From Paludibacteraceae bacterium (GTDB taxonomy: Bacteria > Bacteroidota > Bacteroidia > Bacteroidales > Paludibacteraceae): DNA of 18,779 nucleotides. The stretch covers positions 1 through 18,779 of the forward strand of contig JAEDGZ010000033.1 of the NCBI GenBank assembly GCA_016297215.1, read 5' to 3'. Position 1 is the stretch's first letter; the number at the start of each line of letters is the position of its first letter. Below are positions 13,233 through 18,779 of this stretch, one piece after another. The notes under the pieces were generated by a model that ran no database searches, was not told where the DNA came from, and was given only the letters and a program-made list of their open reading frames with translations. The position numbers were made by a program, and so were the translations under genes.

Positions 13233-14078
13233 ATGTCCCTTCGCCGTCTCATATTACCCCTTTTTATACTCTGCGCCATTGCGGTGCAGGCGGATGTGGT
13301 GGTGCTCCAATCGGGCAAAGAGATACAAGGCACTATCCTTGTTCTAAACGAGGAGGTGGTGATTATCAAGACCGCCTCGGGCAGCCGTTTCCAATACCCT
13401 ATCGGCGAAGTCAAGACTATCCGCAAAGATGCCTCCGCCAACCAAGGAGATGCGGTATCCTACAACTCCCCTGCCCCGCAATCGGGGAATGGGGAAGCGG
13501 GTGGAGAAAAAGCGTCTCCGTCTTCCGTCAAAAAAGTGTCCGTAGCCATCGAGTTGGCAGGCGGCGCAGCCTCAAAACCCAACGATGATGCTCTGTACGG
13601 CAATATGTCTGCCAACCTGCTTGTCGGCAGCCATGACCTGCTGAACCGCGGTATCTTCCTTGGCGGCAGCGTGGGGTACATTGGCGCTCTCTATACCACC
13701 ACTCAAACCATCGTTACCACCACTACCCCCATCATCAAGAAGACCACCACGGCATATAGTTTTCTTCCCATCGCCCTTGCTGCGCGTATTCCGCTGCTCC
13801 AACACAAGCACGCCCCGATGCTGGGTATGCAGTTGGGCTATGGCGTGGCGCTGAGCAAAGACTACCAAGGCGGGCTAAACGCCGGACTGAGCATCGGTTA
13901 CTGCTACCGCATCTCCGAGCGCCAGCGGCTGTATGTCGCCGCCGACTGCCAATTTCAGCAAGCCTTTATCCACACCACCGAGCACATCACCGACAGCGAG
14001 GGGCTCACACACGACTACACCCACCCCGCAGGACAATGCTTCATCCACTACGGCATACGATTAGGTATCTACCTGTAA
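13233..14078 (+). CDS. Probable envelope protein, SH3-like N-terminus and beta-barrel
   Basis: The 281-residue product has a signal peptide (about 1-20, cleavage after AVQA). The first mature 40 residues (DVVVLQSGKEIQGTILVLNE onward, ending VKTIRK) look like a small SH3/Sm-like beta domain. A low-complexity Ser/Pro/Gly linker (about 75-102) follows. The remainder is rich in Gly, Tyr and alternating strands (LLVGSHDL, GGSVGYIGALYTT, AARIPLL, MQLGYGVALS, YVAADCQFQQAF) and ends YGIRLGIYL, as in porin-like outer-membrane proteins. I know the layout from Bacteroidota but no named family. I use ATG 13233; an earlier TTG at 13212 lies in a heptamer repeat. A palindromic element lies in the linker. 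There is no canonical promoter, so co-transcription with the polyprenyl synthase is likely. Confidence 0.75.
   Translation: MSLRRLILPLFILCAIAVQADVVVLQSGKEIQGTILVLNEEVVIIKTASGSRFQYPIGEVKTIRKDASANQGDAVSYNSPAPQSGNGEAGGEKASPSSVKKVSVAIELAGGAASKPNDDALYGNMSANLLVGSHDLLNRGIFLGGSVGYIGALYTTTQTIVTTTTPIIKKTTTAYSFLPIALAARIPLLQHKHAPMLGMQLGYGVALSKDYQGGLNAGLSIGYCYRISERQRLYVAADCQFQQAFIHTTEHITDSEGLTHDYTHPAGQCFIHYGIRLGIYL
13467..13495. repeat. GC-rich palindrome in the linker of the envelope protein gene
   Basis: TCCCC, TG, CCCCG, CAAT, CGGGG, AAT, GGGGA read as one inverted repeat (13467-13495). It encodes part of the linker (SPAPQSGNG), between the N-terminal domain and the barrel. Confidence 0.65.
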
Positions 14079-14096
14079 TTGAATTGTTCGCTGTTT

Positions 14097-14129
14097 AACA
14101 TATAATTGTCGTGTAATTATCCATTAATT
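14097..14129 (+). promoter_or_regulatory. Shared 33-nt motif, copy 1, upstream of the RHH gene
   Basis: AACATATAATT, GT, CGTGTAATTAT, C and CATTAATT form a 33-nt AT-rich motif. It ends 23 bases before the ribbon-helix-helix gene. Related copies lie at 15383-15415 (82% identical by hand alignment) and on the minus strand at 18732-18765. Confidence 0.6.
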
Positions 14130-14152
14130 ATTTTTTTTCACAACGTTTAACC

Positions 14153-14329
14153 ATGAAAGAGCGTCGGACACATAGAGTAACCATCTCGCTGAACGACAGC
14201 GAGATGCGGGCGTTGCAACGCTACTGCGACAAATACACGGTGAAGAACCGCAGCAAACTCATCCGCGAGACGCTCATGCACAATATCCTCAAGCGTTTCG
14301 ACCAAGACTCCCCCACTCTCTTCGACTGA
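14153..14329 (+). CDS. Small ribbon-helix-helix DNA-binding protein
   Basis: A 58-residue protein with the MetJ/Arc/CopG layout: a short N-terminal beta strand (HRVTISLNDSE at 7-17), then a helix (about 16-26, EMRALQRYCDK), a turn (YTVKN), and a second helix (about 32-47, RSKLIRETLMHNILKR). Such proteins bind DNA as dimers through the strand. Some are antitoxins, others repress metabolic genes. No toxin gene is adjacent. The ATG at 14153 and a stop at 14327-14329 bracket a continuous frame of plausible composition. It ends before a strong bidirectional terminator. Its targets are unknown; the shared 33-nt motif upstream is a candidate. Confidence 0.78.
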   Translation: MKERRTHRVTISLNDSEMRALQRYCDKYTVKNRSKLIRETLMHNILKRFDQDSPTLFD

Positions 14330-14400
14330 TTCGCACAAACCAACCTATACGCCTAATTTATATAATTACTCATTCATTACAAACAGTTCCCCCTTCACAT

Positions 14401-14448
14401 ACAAGAAAAAGGCTGCCCGACCGATTGGTTAGGCAGCCTTTTTCTTGT
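14401..14448. terminator. Bidirectional terminator, RHH gene and rpoD
   Basis: A perfect 17-bp stem (14401-14417 with 14432-14448) begins ACAAGAAAAAGGCTGCC. The 14-base loop contains a further small ACC/GGT pairing. It lies between convergent genes and has A and T tracts on both sides. Confidence 0.95.
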
Positions 14449-14453
14449 TTGAA

Positions 14454-15314
14454 TTATCCCAAATAGGTTTGTAGGATATGGCGGTGTTGTCCATTAAGAA
14501 GTTTATGGACGGCTTTCTCCTTGATTTGACGTACACGCTCGCGTGTCAGTCCCAATTCTTCACCGATCTCCTCTAATGTTTTCTCAGGCACACCAATACC
14601 GAAGAACTTTCTTAGGATAGCCTCTTCACGCGGGGCGAGGTTAGCCAAAGCGCGACTGATCTCCGTGGAGAGCGACTCATTGATAAGTCCGCGATCGGCA
14701 TTTGGGGAGTCTTCGTTGGGCATGACATCGATGAGACTGTTCTCCTCACCCTCTACGAAAGGTGCATCCATACTGACATGGCGTCCAGACATACGAAGCG
14801 TGTCGGCTATCTTATCCACAGGTATATCCAACTCCTCCGCGAGTTCTTCCGCAGACGGTCTGCGCTCGTGCTCTTGCTCAAAGCGCTGGAAAGCCTTATT
14901 AATCTTGTTGAGAGAGCCCACTTGGTTGAGGGGCAAGCGCACGATACGCGACTGCTCGGCAAGAGCTTGGAGGATAGACTGGCGAATCCACCAAACGGCA
15001 TAGGAGATGAATTTGAATCCGCGCGTCTCGTCGAACTTCTCCGCCGCCTTGATAAGTCCGAGGTTACCTTCGTTGATCAGGTCAGGGAGGCTAAGCCCCT
15101 GATTCTGATATTGCTTGGCAACAGAAACCACGAAACGGAGGTTGGAGCGCACTAATTTCTCGAGTGCTTTGCGGTCGCCGTTGCGTATTCTGCCGGCTAA
15201 CTCGACCTCCTCGTTTACATCGATAAGGGGCTCACGACCAATCTCCTGCAGATATTTATCCAACGACGGAGATTCACGATTGGTGATAGAACTTGTAATC
15301 TTAAGTTGACGCAT
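14454..15314 (-). CDS. rpoD: Primary RNA polymerase sigma factor (RpoD/SigA)
   Basis: This housekeeping sigma-70 factor is the short Bacteroidota form (286 residues) without region 1.1. Region 1.2 begins SLDKYLQEIGREPLI (17-31). Region 2 contains LVRSNLRFVVSVAKQYQNQG and LPDLINEGNLGLIKAAEKFD, which contact core polymerase, and FKFISYAVWWIRQSI, which binds the -7 element. Region 3 is about 130-200. Region 4 near the C-terminus has LEEIGEELGLTRERVRQIKEKA, the helix-turn-helix reading the -33 element. It presumably reads the nine TTG-N20-TAnnTTTG promoters found here. No perfect promoter of that type is visible in its own upstream region, which instead holds the shared 33-nt motif at 15383-15415. 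The spacer of 156 bases to the tRNA holds no other gene. Confidence 0.97.
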   Translation of the reverse strand: MRQLKITSSITNRESPSLDKYLQEIGREPLIDVNEEVELAGRIRNGDRKALEKLVRSNLRFVVSVAKQYQNQGLSLPDLINEGNLGLIKAAEKFDETRGFKFISYAVWWIRQSILQALAEQSRIVRLPLNQVGSLNKINKAFQRFEQEHERRPSAEELAEELDIPVDKIADTLRMSGRHVSMDAPFVEGEENSLIDVMPNEDSPNADRGLINESLSTEISRALANLAPREEAILRKFFGIGVPEKTLEEIGEELGLTRERVRQIKEKAVHKLLNGQHRHILQTYLG

Positions 15315-15382
15315 GGTAGAATTTGACCATTTGACTCCTTTTATTTCAGCAAAAAAATTCCAAAATAATTCAAATTGTTTTT

Positions 15383-15415
15383 AACATATAATTAACGTAT
15401 AACTAATCATTAATT
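15383..15415 (+). promoter_or_regulatory. Shared 33-nt motif, copy 2, upstream of rpoD
   Basis: AACATATAATTAACGTATAA then CTAATCATTAATT, aligned without gaps to copy 1 with six mismatches. It lies about 70 bases upstream of the rpoD start, in inverted orientation relative to that gene. Confidence 0.6.
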
Positions 15416-15470
15416 TATTGACAAAAACCAAATTATTTTTTGACTGCTGAAAGTACTTTCAAATTGGCAG

Positions 15471-15544
15471 TGATCCGGTCGGGATTCGAACCCGAGACCC
15501 ACAGCTTAGAAGGCTGTTGCTCTATCCAGCTGAGCTACCAGACC
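15471..15544 (-). tRNA. tRNA-Arg (anticodon UCU)
   Basis: The 74-nt cloverleaf reads GGTCTGG at the 5' end and CCGGATC plus discriminator A at the 3' end. The D-arm TAGCTCAGCTGGATAGAGC is typical. The anticodon loop CTTCTAA sits between ACAGC and GCTGT and gives UCU, reading AGA/AGG arginine codons. The T-arm contains GGTTCGAATCC. CCA is not encoded and must be added enzymatically. A canonical promoter lies 35 bases upstream. It is transcribed toward rpoD. Confidence 0.97.
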
Positions 15545-15578
15545 AGCGCTATTGCGGCATAGTACCACAAAAAGCGTG

Positions 15579-15609
15579 CAAAGGTACGAAAATAATTTGG
15601 ATTGACCAA
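15579..15609 (-). promoter_or_regulatory. Promoter for tRNA-Arg
   Basis: Minus-strand TTG (15609-15607), 20 bases, TACCTTTG (15586-15579). It may also supply transcription of rpoD, which shows no perfect promoter of its own. Confidence 0.87.
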
Positions 15610-15643
15610 ATTTTTTCGTACTTTTTTGCATTTTTCTGCGAAG

Positions 15644-15664
15644 GAGTGCTCGGAAGCGGCACTC
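15644..15664 (-). terminator. Possible terminator after trxA
   Basis: GAGTGC (15644-15649) pairs with GCACTC (15659-15664) across a nine-base loop. It lies ten bases after the trxA stop and is followed on the minus strand by a mixed A/T region. It is weak. Confidence 0.4.
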
Positions 15665-15673
15665 TACGCTGCC

Positions 15674-15988
15674 TTATAGCAGTCCGTTGATAAGTTCTTG
15701 GAGGTCTCCTTTGCGGCATGCGCCGATATGGCGGTTGACGAGTTCACCGTTCTTGAAGAAGAGCATAGTAGGGATATTCATGATACCATACTCCTCGCAA
15801 GTATCGGGATTCTCGTCCACGTTGAGTTTGCCTATCAGCACTTGTCCGTCGAACTCTGCTGCCAACTCATCCACGATGGGTAGCATCATCTTGCAGGGAC
15901 CGCACCACGGTGCCCAAAAATCAACCACAAGGGGTTTACCCTCTGCCAACAATTCTTTGATGTTGGAATCTGTAATTTCTAATACCAT
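15674..15988 (-). CDS. trxA: Thioredoxin
   Basis: This 104-residue cytoplasmic disulfide reductase carries the active site WCGPC (Cys29 and Cys32) in VVDFWAPWCGPCKMM. Downstream are VDENPDTCEEYGIMNIPTML with the conserved cis-Pro and FFKNGELVNRHIGACRK. The C-terminus is ELINGLL. The start is the ATG at 15988; the upstream frame continues only into repeat sequence. The gap of 97 bases to clpC holds two hairpin elements but no canonical promoter, so it may be read through from clpC or have a weaker promoter. Confidence 0.96.
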   Translation of the reverse strand: MVLEITDSNIKELLAEGKPLVVDFWAPWCGPCKMMLPIVDELAAEFDGQVLIGKLNVDENPDTCEEYGIMNIPTMLFFKNGELVNRHIGACRKGDLQELINGLL

Positions 15989-15995
15989 AGTATGT

Positions 15996-16080
15996 TTAAT
16001 TTTACAATTTGACAATTTAGCAAGCGGGAACGCCTGCGCACCCGAAGGGCGTTACCGCGGGCGAGACGCCCGCGTCCCCG
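15996..16080 (+). repeat. Degenerate heptamers followed by R1 and R3 hairpins
   Basis: AATTTTAC, AATTTGAC and AATTTAGC (15996-16019) are followed by an R1-like hairpin (AAGCGGGAACGCCTGCGCAC from 16022) and a perfect R3 hairpin (GCGGGCG-AGA-CGCCCGC within 16053-16080). The order heptamers then GC hairpin is as at 5034-5097 and 11322-11386. It lies between trxA and clpC. Confidence 0.82.
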
Positions 16081-16085
16081 GTGGG

Positions 16086-18578
16086 CTACCCTTTCTTGGT
16101 GCGGCCAGGAGACCGCACCTCCTTGGGGACCTGCGTAGCCGATGATGTGAGTCGTTTGATGGTGATGCGCTTCTGGGTGGGGCGGGCAAGAAGGACGTCG
16201 GTCAGTTGGTCTTCAACGTAGGTCTGTATCGCCCTCTTCACCGGTCTTGCACCGTTCTGCGGGTCGTAGGACTTCTCAATTAGTTCGTTGGTCGCCTCGG
16301 GGGTGAGCACCAATTGGTGTCCTGCTTTCTTCATCCGCTCTTGCAGCAACGAGACCTCGATATTCACTATCTGCGCCAGTGCTTCGCGCGAGAGCGGGCG
16401 GAACGTGATGACATTGTCGATACGGTTCACAAACTCGGGCGGGAAAGTCTTCTGCAAGGCTTTGAGCAGCGTTTGGTTGGTGGTTTTCTCATCCAACTCA
16501 TGCACTCCGAATCCGATGCCTGCGCCGAAGTCCTTCATCTGGCGCGTACCCACATTGGAGGTGAGGATGATGATGGTATTGCGGAAGTCCACGGTGCGCC
16601 CCTGTCGGTCGGTGAGTCGCCCTTCGTCCAGCACCTGCAAGAGGATATTAAAGATGTCGGGGTGTGCTTTCTCTATCTCGTCGAAGAGCACGATGGAGTA
16701 CGGTTTGCGGAGCACGGCTTCGGTCAGTTTGCCGCCGTTCTCATGCGCCACGTAGCCCGGAGGGGCACCCACCAGCAGCGAGACGGCATGTTTCTCCATA
16801 TACTCCGACATGTCGAAACGGATGATGGCGTCGCGGTTGCCGAACATCTCCTCAGCCAGGCATTGCGCCAGATAGGTCTTGCCCACGCCGGTAGGACCGA
16901 GGAAGAAGAAAGTGCCGATAGGTCTGTGCGGGTCGCGCAAGCCTAATCGCGAACGCTGAATTGCGCGGACGATGGTGTTCACTGCCTCGTCTTGTCCGAT
17001 GACCCGTTTGCGCAGGATTGCGTCCATCGTGCGGAGCCGCTCGTGCTCAGCTTTCTGCACCCGCTGTACCGGCACGCCGGACATCATCGAGACCACCGCC
17101 GCTACGTCGTCGGGGGTGATAGTATGTGCATCCGCTGCTTGCCCGCTCAATGCTAACTCGCGCGTGTGGGCTCTGGCGCCTGCCTCGTCCATCACGTCGA
17201 TGGCTTTGTCGGGGAAGGCGCGGTCGGTGAGGTAACGCTCCGCCAAGTCCACAGCGGCGCGCAGGCTCTCGTCGGGATAGGTAACGTGGTGGTAATCCGC
17301 ATAATGCTCGTTCAGTCGGCGCAGGATAGAGAGCGTCTCCTCCTTGGTGGTCGGGCGGACGGACACTTTCTGGAAGCGGCGCTCCAATGCGCCGTCTTTC
17401 TCGATAGACGTGCGGTATTCGTTGGTCGTCGTTGCCCCTATGCACTGCACTTCGCCGCGTGCGAGCGCAGGCTTCAGGATATTCGCCGCATCGAGCGAGC
17501 CTTGTGCGTTGCCCGCTCCGATGATGGTATGGATTTCGTCGATGAAGAGTATGACCTCGGGGTGCTTGCGCAGTTCGTCTATGACGGCTTTCATGCGCTC
17601 CTCAAACTGCCCGCGATAGGTGGTGCCCGCCACCATAGCGGCGATGTCCAATGCCACGATGCGCTTGCCGTCTAATGGGAACGCAGGCTGTCCGGGTGCG
17701 CAGGCGTCCTCGCCTGCTGTCATGGAGGTGCGGTCTCCAGGCCGCACCATAGATGCAGGTACCCCCGCCTGCTGTCTCATGTTTTGTGCTTCCACTATCT
17801 TGAGCGCGATACCCTCCACGATAGCCGACTTGCCCACGCCGGGTTCGCCTATCAGGATGGGGTTGTTCTTCTTGCGGCGGCTGAGAATCTGCACCACGCG
17901 CTCTATCTCCACCTCGCGCCCTACGACGGGGTCTAACTTGCCCTGCTGCGCCTGCCGAGTCAGGTCGTGTCCGTACTTATCGAGCGCCGTCGTAGCGCCT
18001 ATGCGCTGCCCCTGTTGAGCAGTACGTGTATTATCAGACAGACGGCGGTTTTCGCTGTGTGCACTCTGCCCGTTGTTCGCCGCAGCGGCGGAGGGAGCAG
18101 AGGTGATAGCCTGCGGCTTGGCGTATAGTTCGAGCATGCGCTCGTAAGTGATATTCCACTCGGTGCCCAAGTAGAGCGACGCCTTGTTCGTGCGGTGGCG
18201 CAAGATGGCGAGCAGGAGGTGAACAGAGCCCACGGCATCGTCTTTATATTCGCGCGCGATACCCTCGGCGATGCGCATGATACTCTCCATTTGGCTGCTG
18301 CGCTTGACGGGCTCTATCATGGCAACAGGCTCTTTGGGCATGTCCGGGTGCGCAGGCGTCCCCGCCTGCTTAGTTTCACGCATGAGCGGGTCGTTGATGT
18401 TTTGGAAAGCGGTGTCAGTATCCACGCCCGCCTGCACCAGCAGGTCGTATGCCACGCCCTCTTTCAGGCGCAGGATAGCCAGCAGCAGGTGCTCGGAGGT
18501 TACGAGCGTGCTCTGCGTGCGCTCGGCTTCGTCGCGAGCGAACAGCAAAATCTTATTTAAGCGAACAGTTAACGGCAT
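16086..18578 (-). CDS. clpC: ClpC/ClpA-type AAA+ unfoldase with in-frame repeat insertions
   Basis: An 830-residue ATPase that unfolds proteins and feeds them to ClpP. It has two Clp_N repeats (SEHLLLAILR at 28-37 and SVHLLLAILR at 118-127). AAA1 contains Walker A GEPGVGKS (244-251) and Walker B ILFIDE (343-348); AAA2 contains Walker A GPTGVGKT (561-568) and Walker B LFDEIE (631-636). The IGF loop (688-690) should dock to ClpP. The coiled-coil middle domain expected after GARAHTREL (about 467-475) is missing, so the layout is ClpA-like. Residues about 70-80, 267-297 and 818-828 are encoded by hairpin elements also found between genes. I use ATG 18578; the TTG 18 bases upstream lies in a heptamer array. 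A canonical promoter lies at 18631-18661. Confidence 0.95.
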   Translation of the reverse strand: MPLTVRLNKILLFARDEAERTQSTLVTSEHLLLAILRLKEGVAYDLLVQAGVDTDTAFQNINDPLMRETKQAGTPAHPDMPKEPVAMIEPVKRSSQMESIMRIAEGIAREYKDDAVGSVHLLLAILRHRTNKASLYLGTEWNITYERMLELYAKPQAITSAPSAAAANNGQSAHSENRRLSDNTRTAQQGQRIGATTALDKYGHDLTRQAQQGKLDPVVGREVEIERVVQILSRRKKNNPILIGEPGVGKSAIVEGIALKIVEAQNMRQQAGVPASMVRPGDRTSMTAGEDACAPGQPAFPLDGKRIVALDIAAMVAGTTYRGQFEERMKAVIDELRKHPEVILFIDEIHTIIGAGNAQGSLDAANILKPALARGEVQCIGATTTNEYRTSIEKDGALERRFQKVSVRPTTKEETLSILRRLNEHYADYHHVTYPDESLRAAVDLAERYLTDRAFPDKAIDVMDEAGARAHTRELALSGQAADAHTITPDDVAAVVSMMSGVPVQRVQKAEHERLRTMDAILRKRVIGQDEAVNTIVRAIQRSRLGLRDPHRPIGTFFFLGPTGVGKTYLAQCLAEEMFGNRDAIIRFDMSEYMEKHAVSLLVGAPPGYVAHENGGKLTEAVLRKPYSIVLFDEIEKAHPDIFNILLQVLDEGRLTDRQGRTVDFRNTIIILTSNVGTRQMKDFGAGIGFGVHELDEKTTNQTLLKALQKTFPPEFVNRIDNVITFRPLSREALAQIVNIEVSLLQERMKKAGHQLVLTPEATNELIEKSYDPQNGARPVKRAIQTYVEDQLTDVLLARPTQKRITIKRLTSSATQVPKEVRSPGRTKKG
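16098..16119 (-). repeat. Hairpin element R2 at the clpC C-terminus
   Basis: GGTGCGG and CCGCACC flank an eight-base centre (16098-16119). It encodes the end EVRSPGRT of ClpC. It is the same element as at 17727-17748, read in the opposite orientation. Confidence 0.8.
17689..17775 (-). repeat. Composite hairpin insertion in AAA1 of clpC
   Basis: An R1-like hairpin (GCAGGCGGGGGTACCTGC, sense strand), an R2 hairpin at 17727-17748 and a full R1 at 17689-17718 lie in a row. Together they encode roughly residues 267-297, which have no counterpart in ClpC homologues as I know them. Confidence 0.85.
18341..18371 (-). repeat. Hairpin element R1 in the N-domain of clpC
   Basis: GCAGGCG, GGGA and CGCCTGC, then GCACCCGGACA on the sense strand, one base different from 5067-5097. 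It encodes KQAGTPAHPD (residues 70-79) between the two Clp_N repeats, in a different reading frame from the copy at 17689-17718. Confidence 0.88.
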
Positions 18579-18590
18579 GTCGTCAGTTGG

Positions 18591-18618
18591 TTTCAAGTTT
18601 CGGGTTTCAGGTTTGAAG
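18591..18618 (+). repeat. Heptamer repeats (TTTCAAG) before clpC
   Basis: Four units: TTTCAAG, TTTCGGG, TTTCAGG, TTTGAAG. They lie between the clpC promoter and its start codon, in the leader. Confidence 0.82.
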
Positions 18619-18630
18619 CGAATTTGGGTG

Positions 18631-18661
18631 CAAAGATACGACTATTTTTTTATATGTGCAA
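18631..18661 (-). promoter_or_regulatory. Promoter for clpC
   Basis: Minus-strand TTG (18661-18659), 20 bases, TATCTTTG (18638-18631). No CtsR or HrcA-type operator is evident. The rest of the upstream region to the window end holds no gene. Confidence 0.88.
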
Positions 18662-18731
18662 ATTTTGTGGGATTTTTTCAAAATGAATAACGATTGAATA
18701 GTACTCCATTAATTTTTCGTGTTCGCTGTGC

Positions 18732-18765
18732 AATTATATGAATAATTACACGATAATTACATGTT
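18732..18765 (-). promoter_or_regulatory. Shared 33-nt motif, copy 3, upstream of clpC
   Basis: On the minus strand AACATGTAATT, AT, CGTGTAATTAT, then TCATATAATT. The first 27 positions differ from copy 1 at three places. It lies about 70 bases upstream of the clpC -33 element and may equally belong to a gene beyond the window. Confidence 0.55.
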
Positions 18766-18779
18766 ACAAAGTGGTTAGT

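Noticed and set aside
14153..14329. RHH protein as an antitoxin of a toxin-antitoxin pair
   Set aside because: There is no toxin gene on either side; the neighbours are an envelope protein and rpoD behind a terminator.
16021..16080. R1/R3 hairpins as the clpC terminator
   Set aside because: The stems are GC-rich but no T tract follows on either strand, and the same hairpins occur inside coding sequence. A weak effect on transcription remains possible.
18579..18596. An upstream TTG start for clpC, adding six residues
   Set aside because: The TTG belongs to the TTTCAAG heptamer array. The ATG at 18578 fits the Clp_N family start.

Overview
The window is a piece of a Bacteroidota chromosome, most likely an uncultured or gut-type member of the order Bacteroidales. 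The evidence is consistent: nine clear promoters of the Bacteroides type (TTG, exactly 20 nt, then TAnnTTTG), almost no Shine-Dalgarno sequences, a GldD lipoprotein, a DUF4924 protein, a 286-residue primary sigma factor without region 1.1, a bacterial geranylgeranylglyceryl-phosphate-synthase-like enzyme, and many short intergenic repeats. No gene is broken. Most genes are housekeeping.

Layout. 38-2939 (+): ribosomal protein bL25, peptidyl-tRNA hydrolase, an Hsp15-like S4 protein, a DUF4924 protein and endonuclease III. The first three act around the ribosome, at peptidyl-tRNA release and on stalled large subunits. 3013-6868 (-): a PpiD/SurA-like periplasmic chaperone, a small beta-barrel protein and a lipoprotein with two OB-fold-like repeats. 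6972-8401 (+): the classical infC-rpmI-rplT operon, divergent from the lipoprotein. 8419-10223 (-): gldD overlapping a gene that fuses a GGGP synthase domain to the tRNA adenosine deaminase TadA. 10379-11987 (-): a 2[4Fe-4S] ferredoxin, ruvC, a two-helix membrane protein and an FtsB/DivIC-like division protein. 12110-14329 (+): a long-chain polyprenyl diphosphate synthase, a probable envelope protein and a small ribbon-helix-helix protein. 14454-18578 (-): the primary sigma factor, tRNA-Arg(UCU), thioredoxin and a ClpC/ClpA-type unfoldase.

The unusual part is the repeats. AT-rich arrays with a 7-bp unit (at least four different unit sequences) lie just upstream of pth, nth, ppiD, ruvC, the 13233 gene and clpC. 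GC-rich hairpins lie directly beside several of them. The same kinds of element also lie inside genes, in frame. Three sites in clpC (an N-domain linker, a loop of the first AAA domain, and the C-terminus) are hairpin elements that also occur between genes here. The GGGPS-TadA fusion carries a heptamer array in place of an early helix, and a 64-bp palindrome forms the linker joining its two enzymes. This resembles the in-frame palindromic elements described in Rickettsia, and it suggests the repeats are mobile, tolerated inside essential genes, and able to fuse neighbouring genes.

Other points of interest are a ClpC without its middle domain, a PpiD whose parvulin domain has lost its first half, an infC that probably starts at AUU behind a strong Shine-Dalgarno, and a 33-nt motif shared by the regions upstream of the ribbon-helix-helix gene, rpoD and clpC. 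No IS element, prophage, CRISPR array or intergenic stretch over 300 bases is present.
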